DNA from: a virus
Length of the DNA stretch: 28,127 nt
Strand: one strand, 5' to 3'
IMG/VR virus record: IMGVR_UViG_3300021085_000161
Coordinates: 1 to 28,127 of that record
Part shown: positions 15,769 to 23,921 of the stretch, one piece after another
How the letters are laid out: every line of letters begins with the position of its first letter
Numbering within the stretch: the first letter of the stretch is position 1
Position numbers and translations under genes: made by a program
The notes under the pieces: generated by a model
Databases searched by the model: none
Told to the model about the DNA's origin: nothing
The model's input: only the letters and a program-made list of their open reading frames with translations

Positions 15769-16306
15769 AGTAATCCCTCATCGAACTCTGTGGCGGTTCT
15801 TTGTCTTCTCGCATGGTCACCAAAAGAATAGCACAGTAGCCCATGAGGTCTTTTATGACATCTTCATCGGAGCCAATGTCCTTGTCACCTTGTATCAGGC
15901 GGCTTATCTTATCATCCATGCGTATGCGAATCAAATCACCGGGCTCAGCAGAGCCCTTGTAAAAGACTCGGGATGGCTTGAAGATACTGTCACCATACGC
16001 TTGGTTTTTCTTTACGACCATACGCTTAACCTCATCGAATACATCGATGATTTTCTGCGAGGTCTGTTTGTTTTTCATGAAGCCAACTGGGTCGTACATA
16101 CCCAACCCTGTGCATGGATAGTATCTCGTGCCTTTACGCTCACCCTTCTTGCTTATCAAACCATTTTCACAAAGGTGCTGTAATCGCAAACCTATGTACT
16201 GCTTGTTTCTATCTTGCAGTGATTTGTTCTGTTTAATCAAACCGCCACGACTTAGTCCGGGGTTTTTCTCAACGGCTTTCACAATTTCATCATCAATGTT
16301 TCGCAT
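15758..16306 (-). CDS. winged-helix protein with nucleotide-modification-associated domain 1 (Nmad1/DUF1599-like)
   Basis: The product is 182 residues from the ATG at 16306; an ATG at 16315 would add three. Residues about 5-65 look like a winged helix: helices IVKAVEKN and LRLQHLCENGL, then a wing GERKGTRYYP. Residues about 85-166 have KNQAYGDSIFKPS, DLIRIRMDDKISRL and EDVIKDLMGYCAILL, the conserved pattern of the Nmad1 (DUF1599) family common in phages and linked by context to modified DNA bases. The fusion suggests a DNA-targeted or self-regulated modification factor, which is inference. The gene follows PolB by 32 bp, one of the few gaps in this strand, containing a TATA-like element. Its stop overlaps the nuclease start. 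Confidence 0.75.
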   Translation of the reverse strand: MRNIDDEIVKAVEKNPGLSRGGLIKQNKSLQDRNKQYIGLRLQHLCENGLISKKGERKGTRYYPCTGLGMYDPVGFMKNKQTSQKIIDVFDEVKRMVVKKNQAYGDSIFKPSRVFYKGSAEPGDLIRIRMDDKISRLIQGDKDIGSDEDVIKDLMGYCAILLVTMREDKEPPQSSMRDYFES

Positions 16307-16328
16307 ATTATACACCTAATTTATTCTG

Positions 16329-16336
16329 ATATTTAA
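16329..16336 (-). promoter_or_regulatory. possible archaeal TATA box for the Nmad1-to-thermosome block
   Basis: On the minus strand the sequence is TTAAATAT, in one of the rare gaps between genes of this series. Its centre is about 26 bp from the ATG at 16306, the spacing expected for a leaderless archaeal transcript, and too close for the alternative ATG at 16315. The same 26-bp geometry is seen at 6785-6793. Support is from position and composition only. Confidence 0.35.
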
Positions 16337-16338
16337 CC

Positions 16339-18726
16339 CTACCAGTAGGTTTTTGGGCGAGGCATACCGCTCGCATAGTCTGTTGACCAATTCATGGCCT
16401 TGAACATGGGTTTGATTTTACCAACAACCAACTTTTGAACCATGGTGTCATGGTCAAGAGTAAAGCCATCGAGGTCATCTGTTTCGTGGTAGGCTACGAT
16501 GTCACCGATGTGCCTGCCGTTTGGGTCAGATTTTACATAGACCCATTTGACGCTGTCACCTTTCTTGAAGATGGGGTGAGTGAATTGGTCAGAGAGGTGC
16601 AGGTTGTAATATCGTGCACCCTTTACACCGGGGACACCTACGCTCTCAGCGTACTCCCACAGGTCCTTTTGAATACGAGTGACGCCAGAAACCTCCGGTA
16701 TGTCAATGTCACCTGATTTGATTCGGAGGGATATTTCCCTTACATGAGTGACCACTTCGTTCTCGTCAGCACCCTTGCAAAGCATGTTCAGCACATCCTT
16801 TTCAAGGGTCCTCGACACAGGGGACAGCGTACTGATTTTACCCCAGCGTGCTGATTTGGCCTTACCTTCGTCCTCTGGAGGCCATGAGCAAATACCATAG
16901 TACAGGTTCTTCCCACCAGTGACCCAGTAGGGCATGAACGCTTCAAATTCCACAACAAAGTGACTGGCTTGGTGTTCTCTTTGAACCGTCTGTGTCAGAT
17001 GCTCAGCAAGTGCTGGCACCTCGTCGAATGGGATTTGTACGAAGGCCGAGTCGGTGTGACCGTACAGTGCATTGTAGCCCTGCTTCTCAGATTCCTCCAT
17101 GAGAAATTTGACTGCTTCACGGCCACAGGCTGTGATGGCAGAGGCGATGTCAGGGGCCGCCCATCCCCAGTAAGTACTTGCGCACATACCGTATAGTGAC
17201 GCCATGCACCTCTTTACTGCGAGTTGCATGGTGTTCCAACCAGACCTTTCGATAGGGTCAGTGGTCGTCTTCATGTTGCCTTTGTATTCGTCACGGAGTT
17301 TGACCAACTCGGTGACAATCCTTGGCAACAGGGCAGGCTTACCTTGTCGCCAACAGGTACCGTCAGGTAGTTCCCGTACATCGTCTTCAAAGCGTAGTTC
17401 TCTGTCAACACGGGACTCCCAACTGAGATTGTGAGATTGAATAATTGAGGGATAAAGTTGCTTGAAATCCACCACGGCGACATTTTGGTATCGACCGGGG
17501 GTAGGGGCAGGAATGTGGCCGCCGGGGTAGTCTTCTGGCTCGATGTCAATGTTGGTAGGTGCTTTGGTGTCTGTACGACGACCAATAAGCCCCCTTGCAA
17601 ATCTGGTAACATTGTGAGTTGAATCGAAAGCCACGCCACATACTCGTTGGAGAGCAAAGAAGAAGGCGAGGATGTGGTTGTCCTCATCCATACGCTTGAG
17701 CAGTGCTACATCTCGCATACAATAGTCAACGAACTCATCGAATCGTTCGTACCAACCAGTGAATACGGACATCTCCAACTTACCACCGTAGTCCAACAGG
17801 TCTGGCCCTGTGATAAAGTCCAATTTACGACTGGCCAACTGAGGCTTACCACTGTCCTTCCACACCCGCTCAAAGCCTGTACCACTTTCAAGTGAGGCGG
17901 CTGTATCAAAACACAGACGACCAGCGATTGGTTGCATTGTAGGCTTCTTGTAGCCATTTTCATCAGGTTTCATCACCCTCCCGATAGGGCTGAGGCGACG
18001 ATAAGCATCTTTCCCAAGCACCTTTCGGTCGCTTAAACGAGCGATGATATGAGGCAGGTCTGCCCACATAAGAGCGTGCGCAACAATGACATCGGGGTTG
18101 CACTCTTCAAGATAATCAAGGAACTTGGTGTAAATGGCCTTCTCTGAATTGCACAGTACCCTGCGGTATGTGACATCAGACGCCTGACCCCTACTGTTTT
18201 CCCAGTCCATAGAGCGGGTTGTTTCAACCGACTCCCAATCTCTGAGTTGTTCGGCTGATTCTTCCGACCAGCAGAAGACCACATGCTCTCCACTTTGACT
18301 GTCGGCTATACCTATCACTGTGGTGAACTTGTCCTTCGGGTCCCACTCAAGGTCGATGTGCCATACTCTCGGCTTCCAATCGGGCATCTGTGCCCAACTG
18401 TCTATGAGGTAGCGGTCAGACAATTTCATGTCTGCTTCCCAAGTATCGACTTGTTTTCTCATGCCCCAAATATCCTTGTGGCGGTACGGTAAGACCTTTA
18501 CGAGTTCTTCCTTATTCCGCCCAACGGCTTTTTGATTCCAATCAATACGAGCGCCGGGGTACGCTGATACCATGCTAACTAACTTGTTTCTGTCAGACGC
18601 ATTGGCCCAGAAGTACGGCTCGAAATCAGTCACATGTTTCTCTATGAGAGAGCCATCCTTGTCACGCCAGCGGCAGTAAAGGACATCACGAGATTCGTAA
18701 TGAGGAATGTAAGCATCAACAATCAT
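16339..18726 (-). CDS. polB: family B DNA polymerase with 3'-5' exonuclease domain
   Basis: The protein has 795 residues from the ATG at 18726; an in-frame start at 18771 lies inside the upstream gene. Exonuclease motifs are HIDLEWD (Asp125, Glu127), DVIVAHALMWADLP (Asp223) and YCMRD (Tyr335, Asp339). Polymerase motif A is DFKQLYPSII (Asp420), motif B is KRCMASLYG (Lys505 to Gly513), motif C is YGHTDS (555-560), and the KxY-like site is GGKNLYYG. Proofreading residues look intact. Motif C differs from the usual YGDTDS at the first Asp, and motif B has Ala where Asn is usual. It is the replicative polymerase of the virus, working with the clamp, clamp loader and primase encoded on both sides. 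The stop precedes a 32-bp gap. Confidence 0.95.
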   Translation of the reverse strand: MIVDAYIPHYESRDVLYCRWRDKDGSLIEKHVTDFEPYFWANASDRNKLVSMVSAYPGARIDWNQKAVGRNKEELVKVLPYRHKDIWGMRKQVDTWEADMKLSDRYLIDSWAQMPDWKPRVWHIDLEWDPKDKFTTVIGIADSQSGEHVVFCWSEESAEQLRDWESVETTRSMDWENSRGQASDVTYRRVLCNSEKAIYTKFLDYLEECNPDVIVAHALMWADLPHIIARLSDRKVLGKDAYRRLSPIGRVMKPDENGYKKPTMQPIAGRLCFDTAASLESGTGFERVWKDSGKPQLASRKLDFITGPDLLDYGGKLEMSVFTGWYERFDEFVDYCMRDVALLKRMDEDNHILAFFFALQRVCGVAFDSTHNVTRFARGLIGRRTDTKAPTNIDIEPEDYPGGHIPAPTPGRYQNVAVVDFKQLYPSIIQSHNLSWESRVDRELRFEDDVRELPDGTCWRQGKPALLPRIVTELVKLRDEYKGNMKTTTDPIERSGWNTMQLAVKRCMASLYGMCASTYWGWAAPDIASAITACGREAVKFLMEESEKQGYNALYGHTDSAFVQIPFDEVPALAEHLTQTVQREHQASHFVVEFEAFMPYWVTGGKNLYYGICSWPPEDEGKAKSARWGKISTLSPVSRTLEKDVLNMLCKGADENEVVTHVREISLRIKSGDIDIPEVSGVTRIQKDLWEYAESVGVPGVKGARYYNLHLSDQFTHPIFKKGDSVKWVYVKSDPNGRHIGDIVAYHETDDLDGFTLDHDTMVQKLVVGKIKPMFKAMNWSTDYASGMPRPKTYW

Positions 18727-18907
18727 CAGCCTCACCTTGCTCTCTTGCACATGTCTTACAGTGTAGTACACCTTCCATCTTCGGACGGTGCTTAAGTGGC
18801 CGCTTGCATTTTACACGAGGCTCCGCTTCCCAGCAGGCTTCACACCAGTCACCGTCGACCAGTTCCTGTTGCACGAACGCTTCACCGCACCCTACACAGA
18901 AAGACAT
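18716..18907 (-). CDS. 63-residue zinc-ribbon protein
   Basis: It starts at the ATG at 18907, which overlaps the upstream stop as TAATG and follows a strong GGAGG; an in-frame start at 18958 would sit inside the upstream gene. The protein begins MSFCVGCGEAF and has three cysteine pairs (CVGC, CEAC, CKTC) with a basic segment KCKRPLKHRPK between the second and third. Its stop overlaps the PolB start region by 11 bases. Probably zinc-binding and nucleic-acid-associated; the family is not recognised. Confidence 0.72.
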   Translation of the reverse strand: MSFCVGCGEAFVQQELVDGDWCEACWEAEPRVKCKRPLKHRPKMEGVLHCKTCAREQGEADDC

Positions 18908-19077
18908 TACTCTTCCTCCAATTCGTTTTGAAGAGTGTACACTACATCTGCTCCACAACCGGAACAGACAAGCGTAGCAATCATACCTTCGACGCCCATG
19001 TAGCCGTAGTCTTCTAAGTCGTAATCACATTGCCAAATCAACTTGCCACCACAAAGCCAGCACACATCTCTTCTCAT
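18907..19077 (-). CDS. 56-residue zinc-ribbon protein
   Basis: A short gene from the ATG at 19077, which overlaps the clamp gene stop as ATGA, to TAA, which overlaps the next start as TAATG. The protein begins MRRDVCWLCGGKLIWQC and has pairs CWLC and CSGC about 30 residues apart, a typical zinc ribbon, plus a Cys in between. It ends in an acidic tail LQNELEEE whose codons also form the ribosome binding site of the next gene. Two zinc-ribbon genes in tandem between clamp and polymerase suggest replication-associated roles, by inference. Confidence 0.72.
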   Translation of the reverse strand: MRRDVCWLCGGKLIWQCDYDLEDYGYMGVEGMIATLVCSGCGADVVYTLQNELEEE

Positions 19078-19832
19078 GCTTCCACCTCTTGGTCGAACAC
19101 AAGTAGGAGATATGAGCCGTCTTGGTCACGGATAACCAGTGGGGCTGATTCACCCATGTGGAACTGTACGACTGTATCAGGAACAGTGGTGAGGAGTTCG
19201 GGGAGCCAGTGTGCGAAGTTAGATTCGTAGGATTCCTTAGTCCCACTCACTGCTTCAACTTCTGCTGTTGCAAACATCTTGCCCTTGTTCGTGTTCTTGG
19301 CCATGAGGGCCAACTCGTTGTCACGAGGACGATACACTACTTTGCAACTCAAGCCACTACCAACAATCTTGTCGGCCTTGCTGAGCCCATACAGGTCAAC
19401 CCCACTGATGTTGCCTGATGCTTCAAGAGAAGCAGGGCCAAAGGAAGTCCACATTGAACTCTCTGCCTTAGCGATGACCTTCTCAATCAGAGGTACCTGT
19501 TCTTCGGATGCAACGAATGACGATGTCGGTAATTCCAAAGAGGACTTACCAGCACGGACCTGCAAGGCCCTGCCCCGTCCAGACTGGCTGACTGTGACAT
19601 CAGAAGCAGACACCGTTCCAAGGTATGTCATCAGCCGAGTCAGGTCAGTGATGAATATCTTCCCAGCATCACTTTCCTGTACTTCGACAGACCGCTTCAA
19701 GTAATGGGTGAGAGCACCCACTGCAACCGTGACAGCGTCGTCACCCACTCTTATCGCAAGATTGTCGGTCCCCTTGGTGAATGAACCCAAGAATGACGAC
19801 AACACCTTACGGCTGATTGTGAAGGAAGCCAT
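19074..19832 (-). CDS. sliding clamp, PCNA-like and divergent
   Basis: The protein has 252 residues, matching PCNA length. The opening (ISRKVLSSFLGSFTKGTDNLAIRV) and periodic beta strands fit a clamp domain. The C-terminal half includes KVVYRPRDNELALMA and ends with APLVIRDQDGSYLLLVF, resembling the last strands of PCNA or phage gp45. Overall identity to PCNA looks low, so the call rests on length, strand pattern and context: RecA-like ATPase and clamp loader upstream, PolB downstream. A clamp forms a ring on DNA and tethers the polymerase and nucleases. The gene follows the RecA-like gene by nine bases and overlaps the next gene as ATGA. Confidence 0.75.
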   Translation of the reverse strand: MASFTISRKVLSSFLGSFTKGTDNLAIRVGDDAVTVAVGALTHYLKRSVEVQESDAGKIFITDLTRLMTYLGTVSASDVTVSQSGRGRALQVRAGKSSLELPTSSFVASEEQVPLIEKVIAKAESSMWTSFGPASLEASGNISGVDLYGLSKADKIVGSGLSCKVVYRPRDNELALMAKNTNKGKMFATAEVEAVSGTKESYESNFAHWLPELLTTVPDTVVQFHMGESAPLVIRDQDGSYLLLVFDQEVEA

Positions 19833-19841
19833 TCAATCACC

Positions 19842-20924
19842 TCAGAGGGTCTTGTCCCGCAACTCTGCGAGGCCCATCCATGTTGCTGGTAGACCCTTCT
19901 TGGTCACGAAGAACACACGCTCTTGCCCTTGAAGGTCAGGATTGGTCTTGCACTTGACAAAGTCTGCCATGTATCGTGTTTCGCCAGTTTCTTTACCATC
20001 TTCGTTGCGAATCTTTTGGTCCTTGCACCAGATGATTTGAGTCAGGTCGTTGTTAGCGTTCTTCTCCCACACGAACTTCCAGCCATCGTGACTGTACTCT
20101 TTGTCATCAGACTTGATGTGGGTTTCCCAGAACACATCAACGCCTGCAAAGTTCAATTGGCGGCAGAGCGCCGTCAACTGCTTGAGACGAGTGGTGCGGA
20201 TGTTCCAGTTCCAACCAATGTCTTGGTTCAACTTGGAGGCGGCCGCTTCAATGGCATCCTTCGCATCCATCTCAAGGTCGTAAATCTTCATGTTGTTGAT
20301 ACAGACTTGGTCGTATTGGTCGACAGCAGTGACCAGCAGTGTGGTCAGTCGAGGCCCTTCGTAATCAGGGACCTGTTGCTTCCGTGCTTGCTCAAGTGCG
20401 AACTTGCACAGATTCATTGTGCGCTGGTGAGTCTTAGGGTAGTTGAAAGCAACACGGTCATGTGCCTGTGTTTCCCACGGGTTCCAGATGCGAATCTTGT
20501 CATCGCTGTCAGGGTAGTGAGCGTGCTTGCAATCAAGTGCACCGCCGTCAAAGTCAATGCACCACATCATGTCGGTCGGACCAGAGTTGTGCATGAACGA
20601 GTCCATGGAGATACCTGTCTTACCACGGCCACTGTGACCTACGATACCACAGAATGTGGTCGAAGGCTTGACTCTGTTGACAGAGGTCTGTGCGGCCAGT
20701 TCCTTGGCGAGGTCAGGGAAGTTGGTGGTAGGTTCGGCTGGCTCAGACGGAGGAGAAGGGACCTGTGCTTCCACTGGAGCAGATGCTTCTTCCGTAGGAG
20801 GCATCGGTGGCGCAGGGTGCTTCTCAAAGTTGAGTGCCTCTGCGACCAAAGCGCCAACTTTGTCTTCGTCGACTCCTTTGTTTGTGAGGTCAACATGCTT
20901 CTTCAATGCGTCAAATGCTCCCAT
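19842..20924 (-). CDS. RecA/RadA-superfamily P-loop ATPase
   Basis: The product is 360 residues from the ATG at 20924, which has GGAGG seven bases upstream; an ATG at 20930 overlaps the previous stop but is too close to that site. Residues about 35-70 form a Pro/Glu/Ala-rich linker. The ATPase core begins at about residue 90 with Walker A GHSGRGKT (96-103), followed by MWCIDFDGG and a Walker B-like strand TLLVTAVDQYD near 205. The pattern resembles phage AAA_24 or Sak4-type single-domain RecA proteins instead of full archaeal RadA. Likely roles are strand annealing or exchange in recombination-dependent replication, with the putative ssDNA-binding protein encoded just upstream. Confidence 0.78.
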   Translation of the reverse strand: MGAFDALKKHVDLTNKGVDEDKVGALVAEALNFEKHPAPPMPPTEEASAPVEAQVPSPPSEPAEPTTNFPDLAKELAAQTSVNRVKPSTTFCGIVGHSGRGKTGISMDSFMHNSGPTDMMWCIDFDGGALDCKHAHYPDSDDKIRIWNPWETQAHDRVAFNYPKTHQRTMNLCKFALEQARKQQVPDYEGPRLTTLLVTAVDQYDQVCINNMKIYDLEMDAKDAIEAAASKLNQDIGWNWNIRTTRLKQLTALCRQLNFAGVDVFWETHIKSDDKEYSHDGWKFVWEKNANNDLTQIIWCKDQKIRNEDGKETGETRYMADFVKCKTNPDLQGQERVFFVTKKGLPATWMGLAELRDKTL

Positions 20925-20926
20925 AT

Positions 20927-22240
20927 TCATTCCTCCAATTGTGATGTGTCAGTGTTCCCGCCACGAGCACCGGGTCGGGCTGTACGAGGTGGGACATAGA
21001 TACCCAGTGCTGTGATGCTTGGGACCATGTCTTCACGGTACATTCGTGTCTTGACCTTGCCACAGATGATTACCTGTGTGCGCTCAGCGTATGGTACCCA
21101 TTCCTCACCGTTGTTGAACTCAAACGGATGAGTGCTGTCGAAGGTTCGACCGGGGACCCAGACGGTCACCTCTGCAAGGTTGGACTCACGACCATAGGTC
21201 GATTGCAACTCAAGGCTGGTGACGCTGATGCGGAAGTTCCTACCGGTATCATCGTACTGATTGTCAGTCGGCTCGACAGACATGCGGCTGATGTAGCCCT
21301 TTGTCAGGACGACCGGTGGGATGAAGTTGTTGTTGTAGGGAACCTTCCGGTCCTCGTACTCTTCCAACAGGTTAGCCAAGTTGACACATGAGCCATGTTC
21401 AGGATTCGTCCAGAACCGGCCAGCATCAGTGTACTGAGCAGGGATAGCATCATCAGTGTTGTACTTGACCGTCTTAGCAAAGCCACGGTTTGTGTACAAG
21501 ATGTCCGAGTCAGCATTGGAAGACGGGACGACTTCAACTCTGCACAACTGTCCGAGTTCGTAGGTGTGTGTCATGTCATCGCCGTTCAGAGCAATTCGCC
21601 ACATCTTTGGCGCACTGATGAAGGACTCTTGGGTGTTGCCAAGGAAGTACATGTAGCGTACCTTGCTTTCACTCGCCATCGGTTTCCCGTAGGACTGTGA
21701 CTCTTTGTTGGTGTTGAGCATAGTAATTGCCGTGCCGTCCACAAGGAAGGCATACCATGGTAGTTCACCATCAACACGGTCTTTGGTCGGCTTACCGTTG
21801 ATGTTCCATACACCGTCATTGGCGGCAACGATACCAATGGTACCGTTGTCAATCGCTTTGTTTCTGTCTTGTCGGAAGGCGAGGATTGCCGCTTCACGCT
21901 GATTCTGTCGTTGGTCACGAATCGCTTCGTTTAGACCACAGATGTGACCGAGGAACACTGTCGTTTCTCGACCGCCACCGCCGCTTGCTCCGAGGTTCCG
22001 TGTTTCAATGACGAACATCTCTGCCCATTCGTTGAGCAAGTATTCATCTTCGGTGGCCATGTCGACCACACCGAACTCATCTTTCAACCAAGCCGCAAAT
22101 GCGGCTTTAGCCTCGTCTTCTGTCTTTCCTGTTCTTACCGCATAAGCGGCAATCTTTTCCATCATTTCACTGTTCATGTTTTTCACCTGTGTTGTTTCTG
22201 TTTTTTGCATCGGATGCATCTTTGCCGATTGAGTGGTCAT
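20927..22240 (-). CDS. putative ssDNA-binding (OB-fold) protein
   Basis: The product is 437 residues from the ATG at 22240, with an AAAGG upstream; an ATG at 22264 is possible. Residues about 25-60 are helical and charged. The middle is beta-rich. The C-terminal third (RISVTSLELQSTYG, then TVWVPGRTFDSTHPF, QVIICGKVKTRM) has the strand pattern of an OB fold. The tail is Gly/Arg-rich then acidic (ending SQLEE), reminiscent of SSB tails that recruit partners. I recognise no exact family. The call comes from the fold-like pattern, the acidic tail and the position between clamp loader and RecA-like ATPase. Confidence 0.5.
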   Translation of the reverse strand: MTTQSAKMHPMQKTETTQVKNMNSEMMEKIAAYAVRTGKTEDEAKAAFAAWLKDEFGVVDMATEDEYLLNEWAEMFVIETRNLGASGGGGRETTVFLGHICGLNEAIRDQRQNQREAAILAFRQDRNKAIDNGTIGIVAANDGVWNINGKPTKDRVDGELPWYAFLVDGTAITMLNTNKESQSYGKPMASESKVRYMYFLGNTQESFISAPKMWRIALNGDDMTHTYELGQLCRVEVVPSSNADSDILYTNRGFAKTVKYNTDDAIPAQYTDAGRFWTNPEHGSCVNLANLLEEYEDRKVPYNNNFIPPVVLTKGYISRMSVEPTDNQYDDTGRNFRISVTSLELQSTYGRESNLAEVTVWVPGRTFDSTHPFEFNNGEEWVPYAERTQVIICGKVKTRMYREDMVPSITALGIYVPPRTARPGARGGNTDTSQLEE

Positions 22241-22270
22241 ATATAGTACCTTTCTTTTCAGCAATGAATC

Positions 22271-23212
22271 TCACTTATGCAACCTCCTATTCTGTTGGAG
22301 AGTGGCGACGAAGTATTCAAAGAAGGCCATATCGTCATCCGGCCATTGTGTTGCCATCATCATAAAATCCCCATAGGTCTTCATGAAAGCAAACCAATCA
22401 TCCCCTTCTTCGATGAGGCCCTTGGCCTTGTATCGAAGGGTCTTCAACAAATAGAATCGGCTGTCACCTTTCTCTAACTGTTGATTAAGGAATGCGTTAA
22501 GCGTAGTAAAGTCACCTGCCGCTAAGTGGAGAGCGGCTCTTGACATGTCTTGGCCAGAGGACCGGACTCTTTTCTCCAGTGCCTCCGGTGTCTTTGATAA
22601 TGATTGTAGCGTATCAACCGTCTGCCTCAGACTGCCTTCGCAGAGGGGAGCAAGGTTGCGGTAGTACTGCTTCCATTCTTCGGGAAGTCCTTCGGCCTCA
22701 TGAATTTTGAGGCAGGCTTCCTCTATCTCGTTAGGACCGTGCGACTTGAATTCGTATGTTGTGCACCTGTCCTTGATTGCTTTGTGGAAAGCAGAGATGT
22801 CGTTCCCTGCAAGAATCCAAATGATAGTGTCGTGACTGTCTTCCATGATTTGACGCAGTGCTTTCTGTGCGTCCTTGGTCAATGAGTCAGCCTCGTCTAA
22901 AAAGATGACACGCTTTGCTACCATCAGACCCTTGAGCCTTGAGATGTGCTTGAGGTGGTCACGGACATACCCAATTCCACGGTCATCGCTGGCATTGGTG
23001 GTGATAAAGTTCTCTTGACCGAACCACTCACCAAGCCAATCCCGTGCCAGAGCACGGGCCGCTGTGGTTTTGCCGACACCGGGGCCTCCGATGAACAAGA
23101 GGCAGGGTGGTGCCGTTTCTAACGACCAGTGTTGTGCTTGTTGCTTGAACACCTCACAACCTACCAAGTCTGCCACAGTCCGAGGACGGTACTTCTCTCT
23201 CCACGCAGTCAT
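22271..23212 (-). CDS. clamp loader, replication factor C small subunit
   Basis: The protein has 313 residues, near the usual 315-330. RFC boxes are present: EKYRPRTVADLVG (7-19), Walker A GGPGVGKTT (42-50), NASDDRGI (73-80), Walker B VIFLDEAD (102-109), LAGNDIS as sensor 1, and KDRC (147-150) replacing the usual SRC arginine-finger motif. It loads the sliding clamp at primer ends using ATP. No large subunit is seen in the window, so it may form a homomeric loader or use the host large subunit. The start overlaps the upstream coiled-coil gene as ATGA. Confidence 0.93.
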   Translation of the reverse strand: MTAWREKYRPRTVADLVGCEVFKQQAQHWSLETAPPCLLFIGGPGVGKTTAARALARDWLGEWFGQENFITTNASDDRGIGYVRDHLKHISRLKGLMVAKRVIFLDEADSLTKDAQKALRQIMEDSHDTIIWILAGNDISAFHKAIKDRCTTYEFKSHGPNEIEEACLKIHEAEGLPEEWKQYYRNLAPLCEGSLRQTVDTLQSLSKTPEALEKRVRSSGQDMSRAALHLAAGDFTTLNAFLNQQLEKGDSRFYLLKTLRYKAKGLIEEGDDWFAFMKTYGDFMMMATQWPDDDMAFFEYFVATLQQNRRLHK

Positions 23213-23394
23213 TTCTTAGACCCCCAGAAATCGAAGAGCATCCCCACAGGGGTTCCTCTAATCTTGGCAACTTCGTTCTGGAGTTCTTCCACTGCACCGA
23301 CAAGTCGTTCGGCTCTTTCAATTCGCACCATCAGTTCGTCGAGGTACGCTTCCATGCTCTCAATCTTTTTCTCTAAGTCTTCAATCTCACTCAT
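23209..23394 (-). CDS. 61-residue coiled-coil protein with PIP-box-like C-terminus
   Basis: Residues 1-46 are a continuous charged helix with heptad-like hydrophobics (begins MSEIEDLEKKIESMEAYL), a probable coiled coil. The last 14 residues are TPVGMLFDFWGSKK. VGMLFDFW has the hydrophobic and two aromatics of a PCNA-interacting peptide (QxxLxxFF) but Val in the Gln position. It lies directly before the clamp-loader gene with ATGA overlap and follows the upstream gene with the same overlap. A clamp-binding adaptor is a plausible inference. No family is recognised. Confidence 0.62.
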   Translation of the reverse strand: MSEIEDLEKKIESMEAYLDELMVRIERAERLVGAVEELQNEVAKIRGTPVGMLFDFWGSKK

Positions 23395-23406
23395 TCTTCT
23401 TCACCT
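23391..23406 (-). repeat. 16-bp gene-junction repeat, copy 1 of 2
   Basis: Minus strand AGGTGAAGAAGAATGA, identical to 23918-23933. It holds the last Glu codons and TGA of one gene, a Shine-Dalgarno AGGTGA and the ATG of the next. Confidence 0.8.
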
Positions 23407-23921
23407 TCCTTTTGTGCTTCGTAACCGTGCTTCATTACCCATGTACACACCAGTCGTAGCATTGCTTCCGTGGCATCGCTTCGTTGTAGCGTCGTGCCAT
23501 TTGTGGTATAGATTGCTTCTTCCACCGCCACCCTTCCACCAAGAAGGTCCATCTTTTTGGCGTCGTCCCATTCTAAACGGTTTTTATCAACAAGACGAAG
23601 GGTGCGGCAGTTCACATCTTTACGACCATCCCAATCACTGTACCCGTTCACATATTCCCAACGAGTATCGGGTTTCGTTTCAAAGATGAAAGTAATACCA
23701 AGGCCATCTGTATCGGGGGTATGAACAGTAATTCTTCGTAGCCATATTGTAGCCTTATTAGCCCACTTCCGTGCGGACCACGATGTTTTTCCATTCTTTT
23801 CCCAATTGTGAAGTATGACCTCGTAGCCATCTGTGTTCGGGTGACTCATGTTGATGTGTTTCAAAGCATGAGCAATCGCTTTGTCATCGCTCTTCAACAC
23901 GGGTCTTCTTATCAACTTCAT
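23391..23921 (-). CDS. 176-residue protein of unknown function
   Basis: The gene starts at the ATG at 23921, overlapping the previous stop as ATGA, with AGGTGAAGAAGA upstream. The protein has a basic N-terminus, a central beta-rich part (ITVHTPDTDGLGITFIF), an aromatic segment WEYVNGYSDWDG, and a helical end (ATEAMLRLVCTWVMKHGY) before an acidic tail EGEEE. There are no cysteine pairs, P-loop or membrane span. I recognise no family. The acidic tail codons serve as the ribosome binding region of the next gene. Confidence 0.6.
   Translation of the reverse strand: MKLIRRPVLKSDDKAIAHALKHINMSHPNTDGYEVILHNWEKNGKTSWSARKWANKATIWLRRITVHTPDTDGLGITFIFETKPDTRWEYVNGYSDWDGRKDVNCRTLRLVDKNRLEWDDAKKMDLLGGRVAVEEAIYTTNGTTLQRSDATEAMLRLVCTWVMKHGYEAQKEGEEE

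Noticed and set aside
19923-20999. 358-residue plus-strand ORF opposite the RecA-like gene
   Set aside because: It is antisense to two genes with clear motifs or coupling, it has no recognisable domain, and its amino-acid pattern (runs of Val, Arg, Cys, Leu) is that of a reverse-complement shadow.
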